Positions 29,141 to 38,190 of a stretch of DNA of 39,423 nucleotides are shown here, in pieces (position 1 is the first letter of the stretch; every line of letters begins with the position of its first letter). The notes under the pieces were generated by a model that was given only the letters and a program-made list of their open reading frames with translations, ran no database searches and was not told the DNA's origin. The stretch is from a virus: the IMG/VR virus record IMGVR_UViG_3300017692_000062, positions 1-39,423 of that record, one strand, 5' to 3'. A program made the translations under genes and the position numbers.

Positions 29141-29470
29141 ATGGCGACCTTTGCACCGACCGGCCCTAGCATGATCGTGCAGTTGATGGGCAACCAGCAG
29201 CAGCGGATTGAGCTTCCTGCCATTGAGGGCGATCATCCTGCGATCCGCCTAGTTTCGACGGTTCATCCGAGTTCGACTGCCTATGCCTACTTGGCGTTGG
29301 GTGATGTTAGTGTCGAAGTGAACCAGCAGAACGGCATGGCTGTCGATCTGTCGGCACGCCGCGAGCAGGTTGTCGCTCTGACCGGGGAGCCGTCGAACGT
29401 GGCCTTGGTCATGAGTGTTACGTCTGGCTCTTACACTGTGTGCATCACGCCTGGCGTTTTGGTGGCCTGA
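29141..29470 (+). CDS. Small structural protein (109 aa)
   Basis: ATG 29141, four bases after the adaptor stop. Beta-rich product (AIRLVSTVHPSSTAYAYLAL, VVALTGEPSNVALVMSVTSG) like other small beta proteins in this operon. Overlaps the tail-hub ATG by one base. A tail or vertex component is likely; no family recognised. Confidence 0.6.
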   Translation: MATFAPTGPSMIVQLMGNQQQRIELPAIEGDHPAIRLVSTVHPSSTAYAYLALGDVSVEVNQQNGMAVDLSARREQVVALTGEPSNVALVMSVTSGSYTVCITPGVLVA

Positions 29471-31059
29471 TGTATGCTCGGCGGCAGACCCGCCCCAAGC
29501 CGCGCAGGGTCGAACTCAAGAAATGGGATGCTCCCACCGCAGGGTGGATAAGCAATCGCAACCTGGCTGAGCCACGGTCTATCGAGGGCCAAGGCGCGGC
29601 AGTGCTCGACAACTTCTTCCCGAAGGCATCGTCCGTCATCATGCGCCGCGGCAAGCAGCGTTATGCTACGATCGACAACGATGTGCTTTCAATGTTTACA
29701 TACGACAACGGTTTCAACGAGCGGCTGTTCGCGGCGAGTGCTAATGCTATTTACGACATCTCATCGCTGACCGGGCCGAGCGACAACGGAACGCAGATGG
29801 CCGGTGGCTACACCAACGGCCGGTGGTCAGTCGTGCAGTTCGCCACCTCGGGGGGCGTGTTCCTGATTGGCGTAAACGGCGCCGATACCGGCTTCATCTA
29901 TGACGGCACCACGTTTTCGCCCCTTACCGGCATCGCAATCCCGAACACGCTGACTACGGCGGATCTTTCGTACGTGTGGGTCTACAAGAACCGGCTGTGG
30001 TTCGCGGCGAAGAACAGCATGGACGCCTACTACATGGACGCGGCCGACAGCATCGGCGGCAACCTTGTATGGTTTCCACTGGCTGGCGTGTTCGGCCGCG
30101 GCGGCTCGCTTCAGTTCGGTGCCACCTGGTCGCTTGATGCGGGCGCTGGTGGCGGTCTTTCGGAACAACTCGTCTTCGTGTCCACTGAGGGGGAAGTCGC
30201 CGTCTACCAGGGCTCGGACCCTATCACAGACTTCACAAAGGTAGGCACATATCGCACCGGCACCCCGCTGGGCAATCAAGCCTTCTTCAGGGGCGGCGGC
30301 GACATCGCGATTGCAACGACGGTCGGCCTTGTCCCGCTGTCGAAAGCAATCTCGCTGGATGTCACGTCGCTCAGTGTGGCAACGGTTAGCTACAAAATCG
30401 CGGATGCTTGGAGCGCTGCGGTAGAACAGCGTGGGTCGGCGAATTGGCAGCTTGAGCTATGGCCTGAACAGAAGATGGCGATCGTCGCCCCGCCCAACAT
30501 CATCGGCGGCGCGGATCCGGTCCTGTTCGTGTCCAATACCGAAACAGGCGCTTGGGCGCGATTCACAGGCTGGCACGCGCTTTCGCTATGCGTGTTCCGC
30601 GGCGACCTTTACATGGGCGATGCTGACGGTGCCGTGTTCCTGGCCAACGTGTCAGGACAGGACGACGGCGTTCTGTTCACCGCCTCAGCGGCCCCGCTTT
30701 TTGAAGATCTCGGTTCGCCGGCCTCGCTCAAGATCGGCAAGACTGCGCGAGCCGTCATGCGCGCCTCTGGAGAGGTAAAGGGCAAGATCACCATGCTTGC
30801 CGACTATGGGACCGACATGGGTGTGGCGCCAAACGCTGGCTATGTGCCTGGTGTATCGGTCTGGGAGGTAGGCGAATGGGGCGAGGCAATCTGGAGTAAC
30901 GGCCCGGTTCAGACAATCACACAGGAGCCGGCGTCCGTCGGCGGCACTGGCTATGCCTTAAGCTTGGGCTATCAGATATCGAGCTCGAACATCGCGCCGC
31001 TAGATGCTGAGATCATCCGGCTTGAGATGACATACGAGACGGCGGAAATCGTGACGTGA
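29470..31059 (+). CDS. Tail hub / stabilisation protein (P22 gp10-like)
   Basis: ATG 29470 (TGATG overlap), 529 aa. After a basic N terminus (RRQTRPKPRRVELKKWDAPT) comes EPRSIEGQGAAVLDNFFPKA, the usual start of hub proteins of P22-like phages, then repeated beta-propeller-like segments (LFAASANAIYDISSLTGPSD, VWVYKNRLWFAAKNSMDAYY, SEQLVFVSTEGEVAVYQGSD). P22 gp10 is 472 aa. It closes the portal-adaptor tube and carries the spikes. Confidence 0.75.
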   Translation: MYARRQTRPKPRRVELKKWDAPTAGWISNRNLAEPRSIEGQGAAVLDNFFPKASSVIMRRGKQRYATIDNDVLSMFTYDNGFNERLFAASANAIYDISSLTGPSDNGTQMAGGYTNGRWSVVQFATSGGVFLIGVNGADTGFIYDGTTFSPLTGIAIPNTLTTADLSYVWVYKNRLWFAAKNSMDAYYMDAADSIGGNLVWFPLAGVFGRGGSLQFGATWSLDAGAGGGLSEQLVFVSTEGEVAVYQGSDPITDFTKVGTYRTGTPLGNQAFFRGGGDIAIATTVGLVPLSKAISLDVTSLSVATVSYKIADAWSAAVEQRGSANWQLELWPEQKMAIVAPPNIIGGADPVLFVSNTETGAWARFTGWHALSLCVFRGDLYMGDADGAVFLANVSGQDDGVLFTASAAPLFEDLGSPASLKIGKTARAVMRASGEVKGKITMLADYGTDMGVAPNAGYVPGVSVWEVGEWGEAIWSNGPVQTITQEPASVGGTGYALSLGYQISSSNIAPLDAEIIRLEMTYETAEIVT

Positions 31060-31448
31060 TCGTTTCAGGCGAGCCGGTCGCCAAGTTCGTGTCAGACCGG
31101 CTCGGCTTCGGATTGTGTCCGCCTTACACTGCCATCGGTGTCGAACGCGATGGGCAGATCGTCGGCGGTGTGCTGCTGAACCACTTCGAGGGCCTCGACG
31201 TGCATGTGACAGTCGCTGGCACGGGATGGACGCGCGGTTTTCTGCGTGACCTGGGCGGCTATGTGTTTGGGGCGCTCGGCTGTCTAAGGGCTACCATCGT
31301 CACCGAGCGACAAGAGGTGATCGATCTTGCGCAGCGGCTCGGTGGAGAGGTCGAAGGGAAACTCCGGGATCACTTCGGGCGCAACCGTGATGGCATCATC
31401 GTGGGCGTGCTTGCAGAGGACTATAAATTCGGCTACTCTTCCGCTTAA
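31056..31448 (+). CDS. GNAT-type acetyltransferase domain protein (130 aa)
   Basis: GTG 31056 overlaps the preceding stop as GTGA. The fold pattern AIGVERDGQIVGGVLLNHFE, VAGTGWTRGFLRDLGGYVFG, CLRATIVTERQEVIDLAQRL, GGEVEGKLRDHFGR is a GNAT N-acetyltransferase, with the acetyl-CoA loop degenerate. Such genes are regularly found beside the hub gene in related phages. Whether it modifies a host or phage component is unknown. Confidence 0.78.
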   Translation: MIVSGEPVAKFVSDRLGFGLCPPYTAIGVERDGQIVGGVLLNHFEGLDVHVTVAGTGWTRGFLRDLGGYVFGALGCLRATIVTERQEVIDLAQRLGGEVEGKLRDHFGRNRDGIIVGVLAEDYKFGYSSA

Positions 31449-31459
31449 ACCTAGCGTCA

Positions 31460-31504
31460 CTGAACCCCTTTAGGCGCTTTCTGGAAACAGGAAGCGATTT
31501 AGTG
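31460..31504 (+). promoter_or_regulatory. Hairpin covering a Shine-Dalgarno, copy 1
   Basis: CTGAACCCCTT (31460-31470) precedes a 9-bp stem CGCTTTCTG/CAGGAAGCG (31475-31483 with 31488-31496, one T-G pair) closed by a GAAA tetraloop. The AGGAAG that should serve the GTG at 31502 lies in the 3' arm. The same arrangement occurs at 36381-36425. Confidence 0.55.
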
Positions 31505-32542
31505 GTCTCAACACCAAAGGCTCCCGATCCCGCCAAGACTGCCGCCGCGCAGTCGGGCATGAACACGGACACGGCGCTTACCCAGCAGCTTACTAATATG
31601 ACGGACCAGGTGAATCCTTGGGGCTCGGTCAGCTACGACCAGAACGGCACCACTGGCTTTACCGACAGCACCGGCAAGTTCGTCACAATTCCCAAATTCA
31701 CGCAGACGACCACCTACACGCCCCAGCAACAGGCTATCTTCGACGCCTCCACCCAGGCGCAGACGAACATCGCCAACATTGCGTCTGAGCAATCTGGGAA
31801 CATCCGGGGTTACCTGAACGACCGTTTCAAGTTCGATGGCGGCCAACCTTTTGAGTTCGACAACCAGGACGCCGCGGATTGGGCCTATGATCTAGGCTCG
31901 CAGCGCATCCTTCCGCAGCAGCAGAAGGATCGCGCAGCTCTTGAAACGCAGTTGGTCAATCGCGGCCTACGCCCTGGCACGGCGGCGTGGGATAGCGAGC
32001 TATCGCGGTTAGGTCAGCAACAGGGCGATCAGCTCAACCAGCTTGCACTGACCGGGCGTTCTCAAGCCTACAACGAGGCGATGTCAGGCCGGCAGCAGAA
32101 CTTCAACGAGGCTCTGACGACGCGCAACCAGCCTTTGAATGAGATCAGCGCGCTTCTCTCGGGCTCGCAGATCGCGAACCCTGGCGCGCAATCGCCAGGC
32201 ACGCCGCAAGCGTCGGTGGCCGGCGTGGATTACACCGGGCTCGTCAATCAGCAGTACCAGGGCCAGGTAAGCGCCGCGAACGCAAAGAATGGGGCGCTGG
32301 GGGGGCTTTTCGGTCTTGCAGGCCAAGCTGCCATCATGTCTGACAGCCGGGTAAAGACCGATATTCAACAGGTGGGCACGTTGGATAACGGCCTGCCAGT
32401 TTACTCCTATCGCTACGTGTGGGGTGGGCCGATGCAGATCGGCGTCATGGCGCAGGAGGTGGCAAATGTGCACCCTGAAGCCGTTCTACAGCACGAAAGC
32501 GGCTATCTCATGGTGGACTATGAGAAGGCAGTGGCGCTGTGA
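31502..32542 (+). CDS. Tail/ejection protein with S74 chaperone-type end
   Basis: GTG 31502 is served by AGGAAG seven bases upstream; 346 aa. The central part is Gln/Asn-rich and helical (LTNMTDQVNPWGSVSYDQNG; QQQKDRAALETQLVNRGLRP), as in ejection proteins. The C terminus (IMSDSRVKTDIQQVGTLDNG ... QIGVMAQEV) is an intramolecular chaperone (peptidase S74) motif, which cleaves itself after trimer folding; the Ser in SDSR is kept. A needle or ejection role is likely. Confidence 0.72.
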   Translation: MVSTPKAPDPAKTAAAQSGMNTDTALTQQLTNMTDQVNPWGSVSYDQNGTTGFTDSTGKFVTIPKFTQTTTYTPQQQAIFDASTQAQTNIANIASEQSGNIRGYLNDRFKFDGGQPFEFDNQDAADWAYDLGSQRILPQQQKDRAALETQLVNRGLRPGTAAWDSELSRLGQQQGDQLNQLALTGRSQAYNEAMSGRQQNFNEALTTRNQPLNEISALLSGSQIANPGAQSPGTPQASVAGVDYTGLVNQQYQGQVSAANAKNGALGGLFGLAGQAAIMSDSRVKTDIQQVGTLDNGLPVYSYRYVWGGPMQIGVMAQEVANVHPEAVLQHESGYLMVDYEKAVAL

Positions 32543-33261
32543 CCCGGATCCCCATTGGATGGACTGATTTCCCGGATCAGAAACCCCAGGGGGCGTTCCT
32601 TTGGAGCGCTGGAGGGGTAAAACTGTCTCCTGAGCAGCTTCAACAACAGCAAGCGCTCGCCCAGCAGCAGATGCAGCCGGACTTCTCGCCAGTCGAAGGC
32701 GGTGTTCTCGGCGCCTTGGCGCGAGGCGCTGGCAACATATTCGGCGCGGTGCAGTCGAAAAACATCGGCGACCAGCAGACCGCCGCGCAAGCCGAAGCGG
32801 CCGCGCGCATCACTGCGGCTCTCGGCAAGGACGCCGATCTCGCGCCGCTGTTCACCAGTGGCGATAAGGTGGCTGCTGCGCTCGCGAGCGATGTCTACGG
32901 CCAGCGCAATCCCAAGCCGCAGGCTCCGTCCGAGTTCGAACGGACCTTGATGGGCGCGGGCATCGATCCGCGCAGCCAGCGAGGGATCGAGCTTTACGGG
33001 CAGCGGGCGACCACGATGGCGCTGCCGCAACCGCAGTTCGTTTCCGATGGCATGGGCGGTGGTCGGTGGGTTACGCCGCCTGCCTCCGGTATTCAGGGAG
33101 GAGGTGATCAAAATCTAGCGGCGGCGGGCAATGGACCGCAGCCTGGGGTGATCGAAGACGGTTACCGCTTCAAAGGTGGCAACCCTGCTGATCCCAACTC
33201 ATGGGAGCAAGTTCAGGGAGGTCCGACGCAACCCGCGTCGGGCGGCTTTCCCTTCCAGTAA
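32539..33261 (+). CDS. Ejection-type protein, probable N-part of transglycosylase
   Basis: GTG 32539 overlaps the preceding stop as GTGA; 240 aa. A Gln-rich helix (SPEQLQQQQALAQQQMQPDF) leads to an Ala/Gly-rich region and a disordered Gly/Pro tail that stops at 33261. The next gene begins abruptly inside an SLT domain in the +1 frame, and a +1 shift at CCC-T (33250-33253) would fuse the two into a ~360-aa virion transglycosylase. Ejection role by position. Confidence 0.65.
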   Translation: MTRIPIGWTDFPDQKPQGAFLWSAGGVKLSPEQLQQQQALAQQQMQPDFSPVEGGVLGALARGAGNIFGAVQSKNIGDQQTAAQAEAAARITAALGKDADLAPLFTSGDKVAAALASDVYGQRNPKPQAPSEFERTLMGAGIDPRSQRGIELYGQRATTMALPQPQFVSDGMGGGRWVTPPASGIQGGGDQNLAAAGNGPQPGVIEDGYRFKGGNPADPNSWEQVQGGPTQPASGGFPFQ

Positions 33262-33277
33262 TCTCGATCGCATTACC

Positions 33278-33613
33278 ATGATGAGCGAAAGCGGCGGTAA
33301 TCCAAACGCTGTGAGCCCAAAAGGGGCGCGGGGCTTGATGCAGGTTATGCCCGCAACAGCCCGTGATCCTGGCTTTGGTATCCGTCCGTCAAATGGCTCT
33401 CAGGCCGATGATGTAAGAGTGGGCCGTGAGTACCGCGCCAAGATGCAGGAGCGCTATCGCGGCAATCTTGCGGCCATGTGGGCTGCGTACAACGCTGGCC
33501 CTGGAAGGGTCGATCAACTGATGCAGCGGCACGGCCAAGGGTGGCTGTCTCATGCACCAGCAGAGACCCGTGCATATGTTCAGAAGAATCTTAGCGCTTT
33601 GAGGAGCCTCTGA
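33278..33613 (+). CDS. Lytic transglycosylase (SLT) domain, N terminus missing
   Basis: The first ATG after the preceding gene is at 33278, without Shine-Dalgarno; 111 aa. The catalytic part of a goose-lysozyme-like SLT is clear: ESGGNPNAVSPKGARGLMQV, MPATA, NLAAMWAAYNAGPGRVDQ. With this start the helix before the catalytic Glu is cut off. The frame stays open upstream through SSNLDRIT, which would restore it if fused to the previous gene. The enzyme probably opens the murein during DNA entry. Frameshifted or broken gene is possible. Confidence 0.75.
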   Translation: MMSESGGNPNAVSPKGARGLMQVMPATARDPGFGIRPSNGSQADDVRVGREYRAKMQERYRGNLAAMWAAYNAGPGRVDQLMQRHGQGWLSHAPAETRAYVQKNLSALRSL

Positions 33614-36051
33614 TGCCGCCTTGGGAAAAGTACGCGCAGCCTTCGTCCGTCGTCCCGGCGAACCCGGCCGTCGCGCGCCAGAAGGCGGAAGATCAGCAGT
33701 TCCAGCGAAATGCCGATGCGCGGGCTGACCTCAATGTACAAATGGAACAGCAACGGCTTCTGATCGCGCAGCAAGCCGCTGAACTGGCGCGGCAGAAAGC
33801 GGCGATGGACGCCAGCGACAACGAGCGCAAAGACCGGACGAGTGACGCGCGCGGAGGTATTGACACGACCGAGAGCGAGCGCACCGCGGCTTATTTGGCC
33901 ACGCGTGTCGCAGGCGGCCTCGACGACCTACGAAAAATTGGCAGCATCGGCGCTCCTTCGCTTAAGGACGCGATGGTCGGCGGCACGATGCTAGGCAACT
34001 ATACCACGGATGAGGATCGGCAGCGCGCGATCAACGCGCAGCGGGAGATCCTCGACGCGGCCCTGACGCTGGGCACCGGCGCTGCATACACCCGTGAGCA
34101 GATCGAGGCCTATCGCAGCACCTATTTCCCGCAGCCTGGTGACAAGCCGGCTACGGTGCAAGACAAGGCACGCCGTCTCGACCGACTGCTGAGCGCCAGC
34201 AAACTCAAGGCGGGCGCTGCTTCGGGCCTGATCAATCAGGCATTGTCGGCTCAAGTTCAGGGCGCAGAACCGAAGCAGCTTTCGTCGGCCGGCAAGTTCG
34301 AGCGCGACCCTGAACTGGCGGGCGCCAATGCACGAGTGACGGCGCTCATCAAAAGCGGCTCATCCGCAGATGAGATCAAGGCCTATCTCAACGGAATTCG
34401 CCCTGGCTTGGCCGCTAACATAGGCGGCATCGACGAGGCTGTCGTTGCGTATCGTCAAAATCCGCGTGCCGAATTGAATGTGGACGTGGAGAAAGCGTGG
34501 AAGCCCGCCGATCCCGTCTCCAAAACGCTAGGTGACATTGGTCTGTCGCCAGTTGGCACAGCGGCCATTGGTGCAGCCGATGTGCTGTCGATGGGCACGC
34601 TCGATAATCTCACCGGAAATCCGCAGGAAACGCGCGATGTCATGGGTGGGGTCAAATCCGTCAATCCCGGGTCGTACGTCGCGGGGCAGCTCGGCGGTGG
34701 TGTCGCCGGCGCTCTCATTGGAGAGGGGCTATTGGGAGCCGCAGGGCTTTCCGCCGCTCGCAGCGGTCTTGTGGCCGATGCCCTTGTTGGCGGTGGCTAC
34801 GGGGCTGGTAGTGCCGATGCATCTGGCGACAGCCGTGTTACGCAAGCCTTGATGGGAGCTGGCCTTGGGGTGGCAGGCAATAAGGTAGGTAGTGTTGCAT
34901 CCGCATTGGTTGGACGCGGTCTGACAGGAGTGACAGATCCTGCCCGTCGAGCGCTCCATGAGGCTGGCGTCCGCCTCACGCCGGGGCAGGCTATTGGGGG
35001 GGCAGTGGGTCGAACCGAAGACCGTTTGGCAGGCCTGCCTCTTGTCGGAGACGCTATCAATGCTCGGCGTAGCGAGGGTATTCTAGACTTCAACCAGGCC
35101 GGGTTCGATCAGGCATTGGCACCGATCGGCGCCAGCACCAACGGCGTGACCGGTGCGGCCGGCGTGGACATCGCTCGCGCCGCGCGGTCCCAAGCCTATG
35201 ATGACGCCCTGAACGGCGTGCAGGTGAATGCCGATCCTGCGTTCGTCACGGACATGCAGGGCGTCATCGCGCGTGGTCAGCAGTTACCCGATCCAATGCG
35301 CTCAAATTTAGAATACACACTCCCAACACGGGTGGGTAATTCCTTTGATCAAAATGGCGGCTTGACGGGCCAAGATTATCAGCAAGCCCTACGGGGGCTG
35401 CGGCGTGATGCCAGCAGCATGGAACAGCTGCCATACGGCTACGACTTCGCCCAAGTGACGCGTGGTGCGGAAGACGCCCTAGAAGGGTTGGTGCAGCGTC
35501 AGTCTCCCGGCACGGTGGACGCCTTGCGAGCGGCTAATGAGGCAAACCGGAATGTCGAAACATTGCGAACAGCAGTGAACGCCGCGCGGAACGGTTCGCG
35601 TAGCCATCAGGTGGATGTATTCATGCCGTCGCAGCTGGCCGACGCCGCCGCGGCCAGTGCCCGAAAGTATGGCAACTCAGCAGGCACCACAAACCAGCCA
35701 TTCTTTGAGCTGACGCGAGCGGGGCAATCCGTGCTGCCAAGCCAAGTGCCAGACAGCGGCACCGCTGGTCGTGTTGTGCTGCCGCTTGTGGCGGGTAGTG
35801 CGCTGGGCGGTGGCTCGTATGCCTCGCAAGGCGGCGAAGAGGGTGCTGGAGCTAATAGTTTAGCAACCGGGGCGGTTGTGACAGCACTACTCGCCGCGCC
35901 ATATTCCAGTCCGGCGCGAAAGTTGGTGCAAGAGGCCCTGCTTGCTCAACGTCCTCAGGCGATCACCGACCTGGGCCAGATAGCGTTGGGCAATCAGAGG
36001 ATTGCCGGGTTGCTCGGCGGTGCATCTGCTATTCCGTATGCGGCAAATTAG
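33613..36051 (+). CDS. Large ejection / internal virion protein (812 aa)
   Basis: ATG 33613 overlaps the transglycosylase stop (TGATG). The N-terminal ~75 residues are a charged coiled coil (LNVQMEQQRLLIAQQAAELA). A hydrophobic Gly/Ala-rich stretch at ~354-430 (YVAGQLGGGVAGALIGEGLL) could insert in the inner membrane. The C-terminal half is mixed helical, with a second Gly/Ala-rich segment near the end. Size and place match P22 gp16-like proteins that enter the cell ahead of DNA. Confidence 0.75.
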   Translation: MPPWEKYAQPSSVVPANPAVARQKAEDQQFQRNADARADLNVQMEQQRLLIAQQAAELARQKAAMDASDNERKDRTSDARGGIDTTESERTAAYLATRVAGGLDDLRKIGSIGAPSLKDAMVGGTMLGNYTTDEDRQRAINAQREILDAALTLGTGAAYTREQIEAYRSTYFPQPGDKPATVQDKARRLDRLLSASKLKAGAASGLINQALSAQVQGAEPKQLSSAGKFERDPELAGANARVTALIKSGSSADEIKAYLNGIRPGLAANIGGIDEAVVAYRQNPRAELNVDVEKAWKPADPVSKTLGDIGLSPVGTAAIGAADVLSMGTLDNLTGNPQETRDVMGGVKSVNPGSYVAGQLGGGVAGALIGEGLLGAAGLSAARSGLVADALVGGGYGAGSADASGDSRVTQALMGAGLGVAGNKVGSVASALVGRGLTGVTDPARRALHEAGVRLTPGQAIGGAVGRTEDRLAGLPLVGDAINARRSEGILDFNQAGFDQALAPIGASTNGVTGAAGVDIARAARSQAYDDALNGVQVNADPAFVTDMQGVIARGQQLPDPMRSNLEYTLPTRVGNSFDQNGGLTGQDYQQALRGLRRDASSMEQLPYGYDFAQVTRGAEDALEGLVQRQSPGTVDALRAANEANRNVETLRTAVNAARNGSRSHQVDVFMPSQLADAAAASARKYGNSAGTTNQPFFELTRAGQSVLPSQVPDSGTAGRVVLPLVAGSALGGGSYASQGGEEGAGANSLATGAVVTALLAAPYSSPARKLVQEALLAQRPQAITDLGQIALGNQRIAGLLGGASAIPYAAN

Positions 36052-36305
36052 CTAAAAATTGGTCCGACAAGCCATGTGTAGAGACCCGCGCATGCGAGTG
36101 TTGCGAACCAAGCCCCGCCCACGAATAAGGCGAACCTATTGAACACTTGAACCTTCTCGACCGGCCCCCACGGCACATAAACGCCGCGCTTCAATCTCAT
36201 GGTTACCGGCTTTCTGGCCTGCTGCTTTTTGAAGGCCTGCCACGCAACGATGATCGCGCCATGGACCATTGAGCCGAGGAAGATCGCCAAGTGGCCTGAA
36301 GTCAT
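36048..36305 (-). CDS. Two-TM membrane protein in sieA position (85 aa)
   Basis: The only leftward gene among the late genes, ATG 36305 with AGG upstream; its stop overlaps the convergent ejection gene by 4 bases. TM1 is about residues 5-24 (HLAIFLGSMVHGAIIVAWQA). A basic cytoplasmic loop follows (KKQQARKPVTMRLKRG), then TM2 about 58-84 (FALFVGGAWFATLACAGLYT). P22 carries its inner-membrane exclusion protein SieA between gene 16 and the tailspike in the same orientation. No sequence similarity is claimed. Confidence 0.7.
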   Translation of the reverse strand: MTSGHLAIFLGSMVHGAIIVAWQAFKKQQARKPVTMRLKRGVYVPWGPVEKVQVFNRFALFVGGAWFATLACAGLYTWLVGPIFS

Positions 36306-36380
36306 CCTGCCGCCTTAGCTCGATTCTCCGCCCGTTGCTATCCCCCCCATACCCTGCTAAACTCCCCCTAACTCGCGCGG

Positions 36381-36425
36381 CTGAACCCCTTCACGCGCTT
36401 CCGGTCAGTGGAAGCGTCGTTCATG
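36381..36425 (+). promoter_or_regulatory. Hairpin covering a Shine-Dalgarno, copy 2
   Basis: CTGAACCCCTT (36381-36391), then a perfect 7-bp stem CGCTTCC/GGAAGCG (36396-36402 with 36410-36416). GGAAG in the 3' arm is the only Shine-Dalgarno for the tailspike ATG at 36423. Same order and spacing as at 31460-31504. Confidence 0.55.
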
Positions 36426-38162
36426 CCCAGAGACAGCAATGGAATCTACACGCTCCCCCTCGGTACTCTTGCGAGTGCGGGGCAAACCCTCGTTGTAAGC
36501 CAGCACAACCCGGCGATGCTCGACATTGCCGATGCGCTCACTCAGTCCCTCACGCCGGACACCCTCCCGGCAGCGCTCAAGGGGAAAACCGGGTTCTTCG
36601 GCGCGTTCTCAACTCTCAGCACAGAGAAGATCCCGACTGAGATAAATCGGCTCACGACAAGCGGCCCGGGTGCCGCATGGTACATCGCCGACACGGCTCT
36701 AACCGATGCGGATGTAGCGGCCCATCCACTTGCGATCACGAAGACCGCGAACGGACGTTTTTTCCGGCTCGATCCCATGCGAGTGTCTCTGTCGGCCTTC
36801 GGCGCAGACCCTACAGGTGTCATTCCATCCACATCCGCCTTGCGCGCATTGATCAAGTATTGCGCGGCGTTCTCTTTGCCGGGCAGTAGCTATGGCGGTG
36901 GGCGGGGTTGTTACGTCATCAACCTTGAAGCCGGCACATACCTGATCGACGATCTTGTGAGCATAAAGGGCTTCACTGCGGTCTGGCGCGGTGGTGCCAC
37001 GAGCGGCGGGTATGCTGCGGGATCGTCAACACGCTTCAAATGCACCGCTAACGGACGCTTCAGCCTTGACCGCGGCGACACTGGAGACCCGGCATACACG
37101 GCAGGCGCAGATGGTTCGATCTTCGAGCACATCCTATTCGAGGGCTCGCGCGCGGGCTACAACCTTTTTACGGCTCACTGCCGGTTCCACTTCTTTTACA
37201 CGTCGTGCGTGGGCTCTGGCTACCATGGGCTGTATATCCACGCCAACGCTACCGCCCCTGCCGGTGATCCATCGCGGGGTAATGCCAATTGCTGGAGCGT
37301 GTACGGGGGAGAGTTCACCTATAATCTAGGTTCTGGGATTTGTGCATCCGGGGCTGACGCAAATGCAGGTCAAGCCCATGCGATTAGTTGTATCGATAAT
37401 GAGCGTTACGGCGTGGAAGACCTGTCCTTTCTCGGCAACAACTTCAATGGCCACTTCAGGTCGAACGCTCTCGGGTCACTATTCAATGACAACTTGAATG
37501 CGAACGTCGGCGTTCCATTCATGTACAGTGAGGCTGGGTCGCCAAGGACTAAGGTTACGCAAAGTGGGCTGATCGTAGGAGGCACGCACGGCAGCGGCAC
37601 CACGTATGATTCCCCTTATATCTACGGCCGCTTTGGATCAGTAGCCTCCAACGGGCTCATCACAGAGCGATACAAGAACGATTATACGGCGTTCGCCACA
37701 GTCACCATCAACAACAACTACGCCAGCAACATCATCCTTGATGCCACTAGGTCTGACATCACCGGAAACAGAACGTTCATGTTTTCCGGGAAAGACTTTT
37801 CCTGGGGGAATGGTGTTGGTGGGAACGACCAAGACCATATTATCACTGGCGTGGGCACCTCGTATACACTCGGTCGAACGAGCCCAGTTTCCTATGGCGT
37901 AAATATTTTTCGTCGCGGCTTTTCGTTGGGATCTCGCTTGTGGAGTGAAACGAACTCCATCCCCGCGACTACCGACGCAGCCCAGGGTGAAATCCAGTGG
38001 AACATCGACCCCACTCCTGGCGGTCCTGTGGCTTGGGTCCGATCCGCTGGCGCTTGGCGCCCTACCGGGATTGTGGGTGCGACACGCGCCAGCGGCCTAA
38101 CCTCTAGTTCAAGCGCGGCAGACATCGTGGCGGCTCTCAAGGCAGCGGGCTTGGCCACATGA
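36423..38162 (+). CDS. Tailspike protein
   Basis: 579 aa from ATG 36423. The N terminus MPRDSNGIYTLPLGTLASAG, then NPAMLDIADALTQSL, is a common virion-attachment module of podovirus tailspikes. SLSAFGADPTGVIPSTSALR starts a pectate-lyase-like right-handed beta helix with repeated short strands. The C-terminal part (LKAAGLAT end) may trimerise. It should bind and perhaps depolymerise a surface polysaccharide. Catalytic residues cannot be named from sequence alone. Confidence 0.82.
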   Translation: MPRDSNGIYTLPLGTLASAGQTLVVSQHNPAMLDIADALTQSLTPDTLPAALKGKTGFFGAFSTLSTEKIPTEINRLTTSGPGAAWYIADTALTDADVAAHPLAITKTANGRFFRLDPMRVSLSAFGADPTGVIPSTSALRALIKYCAAFSLPGSSYGGGRGCYVINLEAGTYLIDDLVSIKGFTAVWRGGATSGGYAAGSSTRFKCTANGRFSLDRGDTGDPAYTAGADGSIFEHILFEGSRAGYNLFTAHCRFHFFYTSCVGSGYHGLYIHANATAPAGDPSRGNANCWSVYGGEFTYNLGSGICASGADANAGQAHAISCIDNERYGVEDLSFLGNNFNGHFRSNALGSLFNDNLNANVGVPFMYSEAGSPRTKVTQSGLIVGGTHGSGTTYDSPYIYGRFGSVASNGLITERYKNDYTAFATVTINNNYASNIILDATRSDITGNRTFMFSGKDFSWGNGVGGNDQDHIITGVGTSYTLGRTSPVSYGVNIFRRGFSLGSRLWSETNSIPATTDAAQGEIQWNIDPTPGGPVAWVRSAGAWRPTGIVGATRASGLTSSSSAADIVAALKAAGLAT

Positions 38163-38190
38163 ACACCCAAATCAACGGAGACCTGATCTA

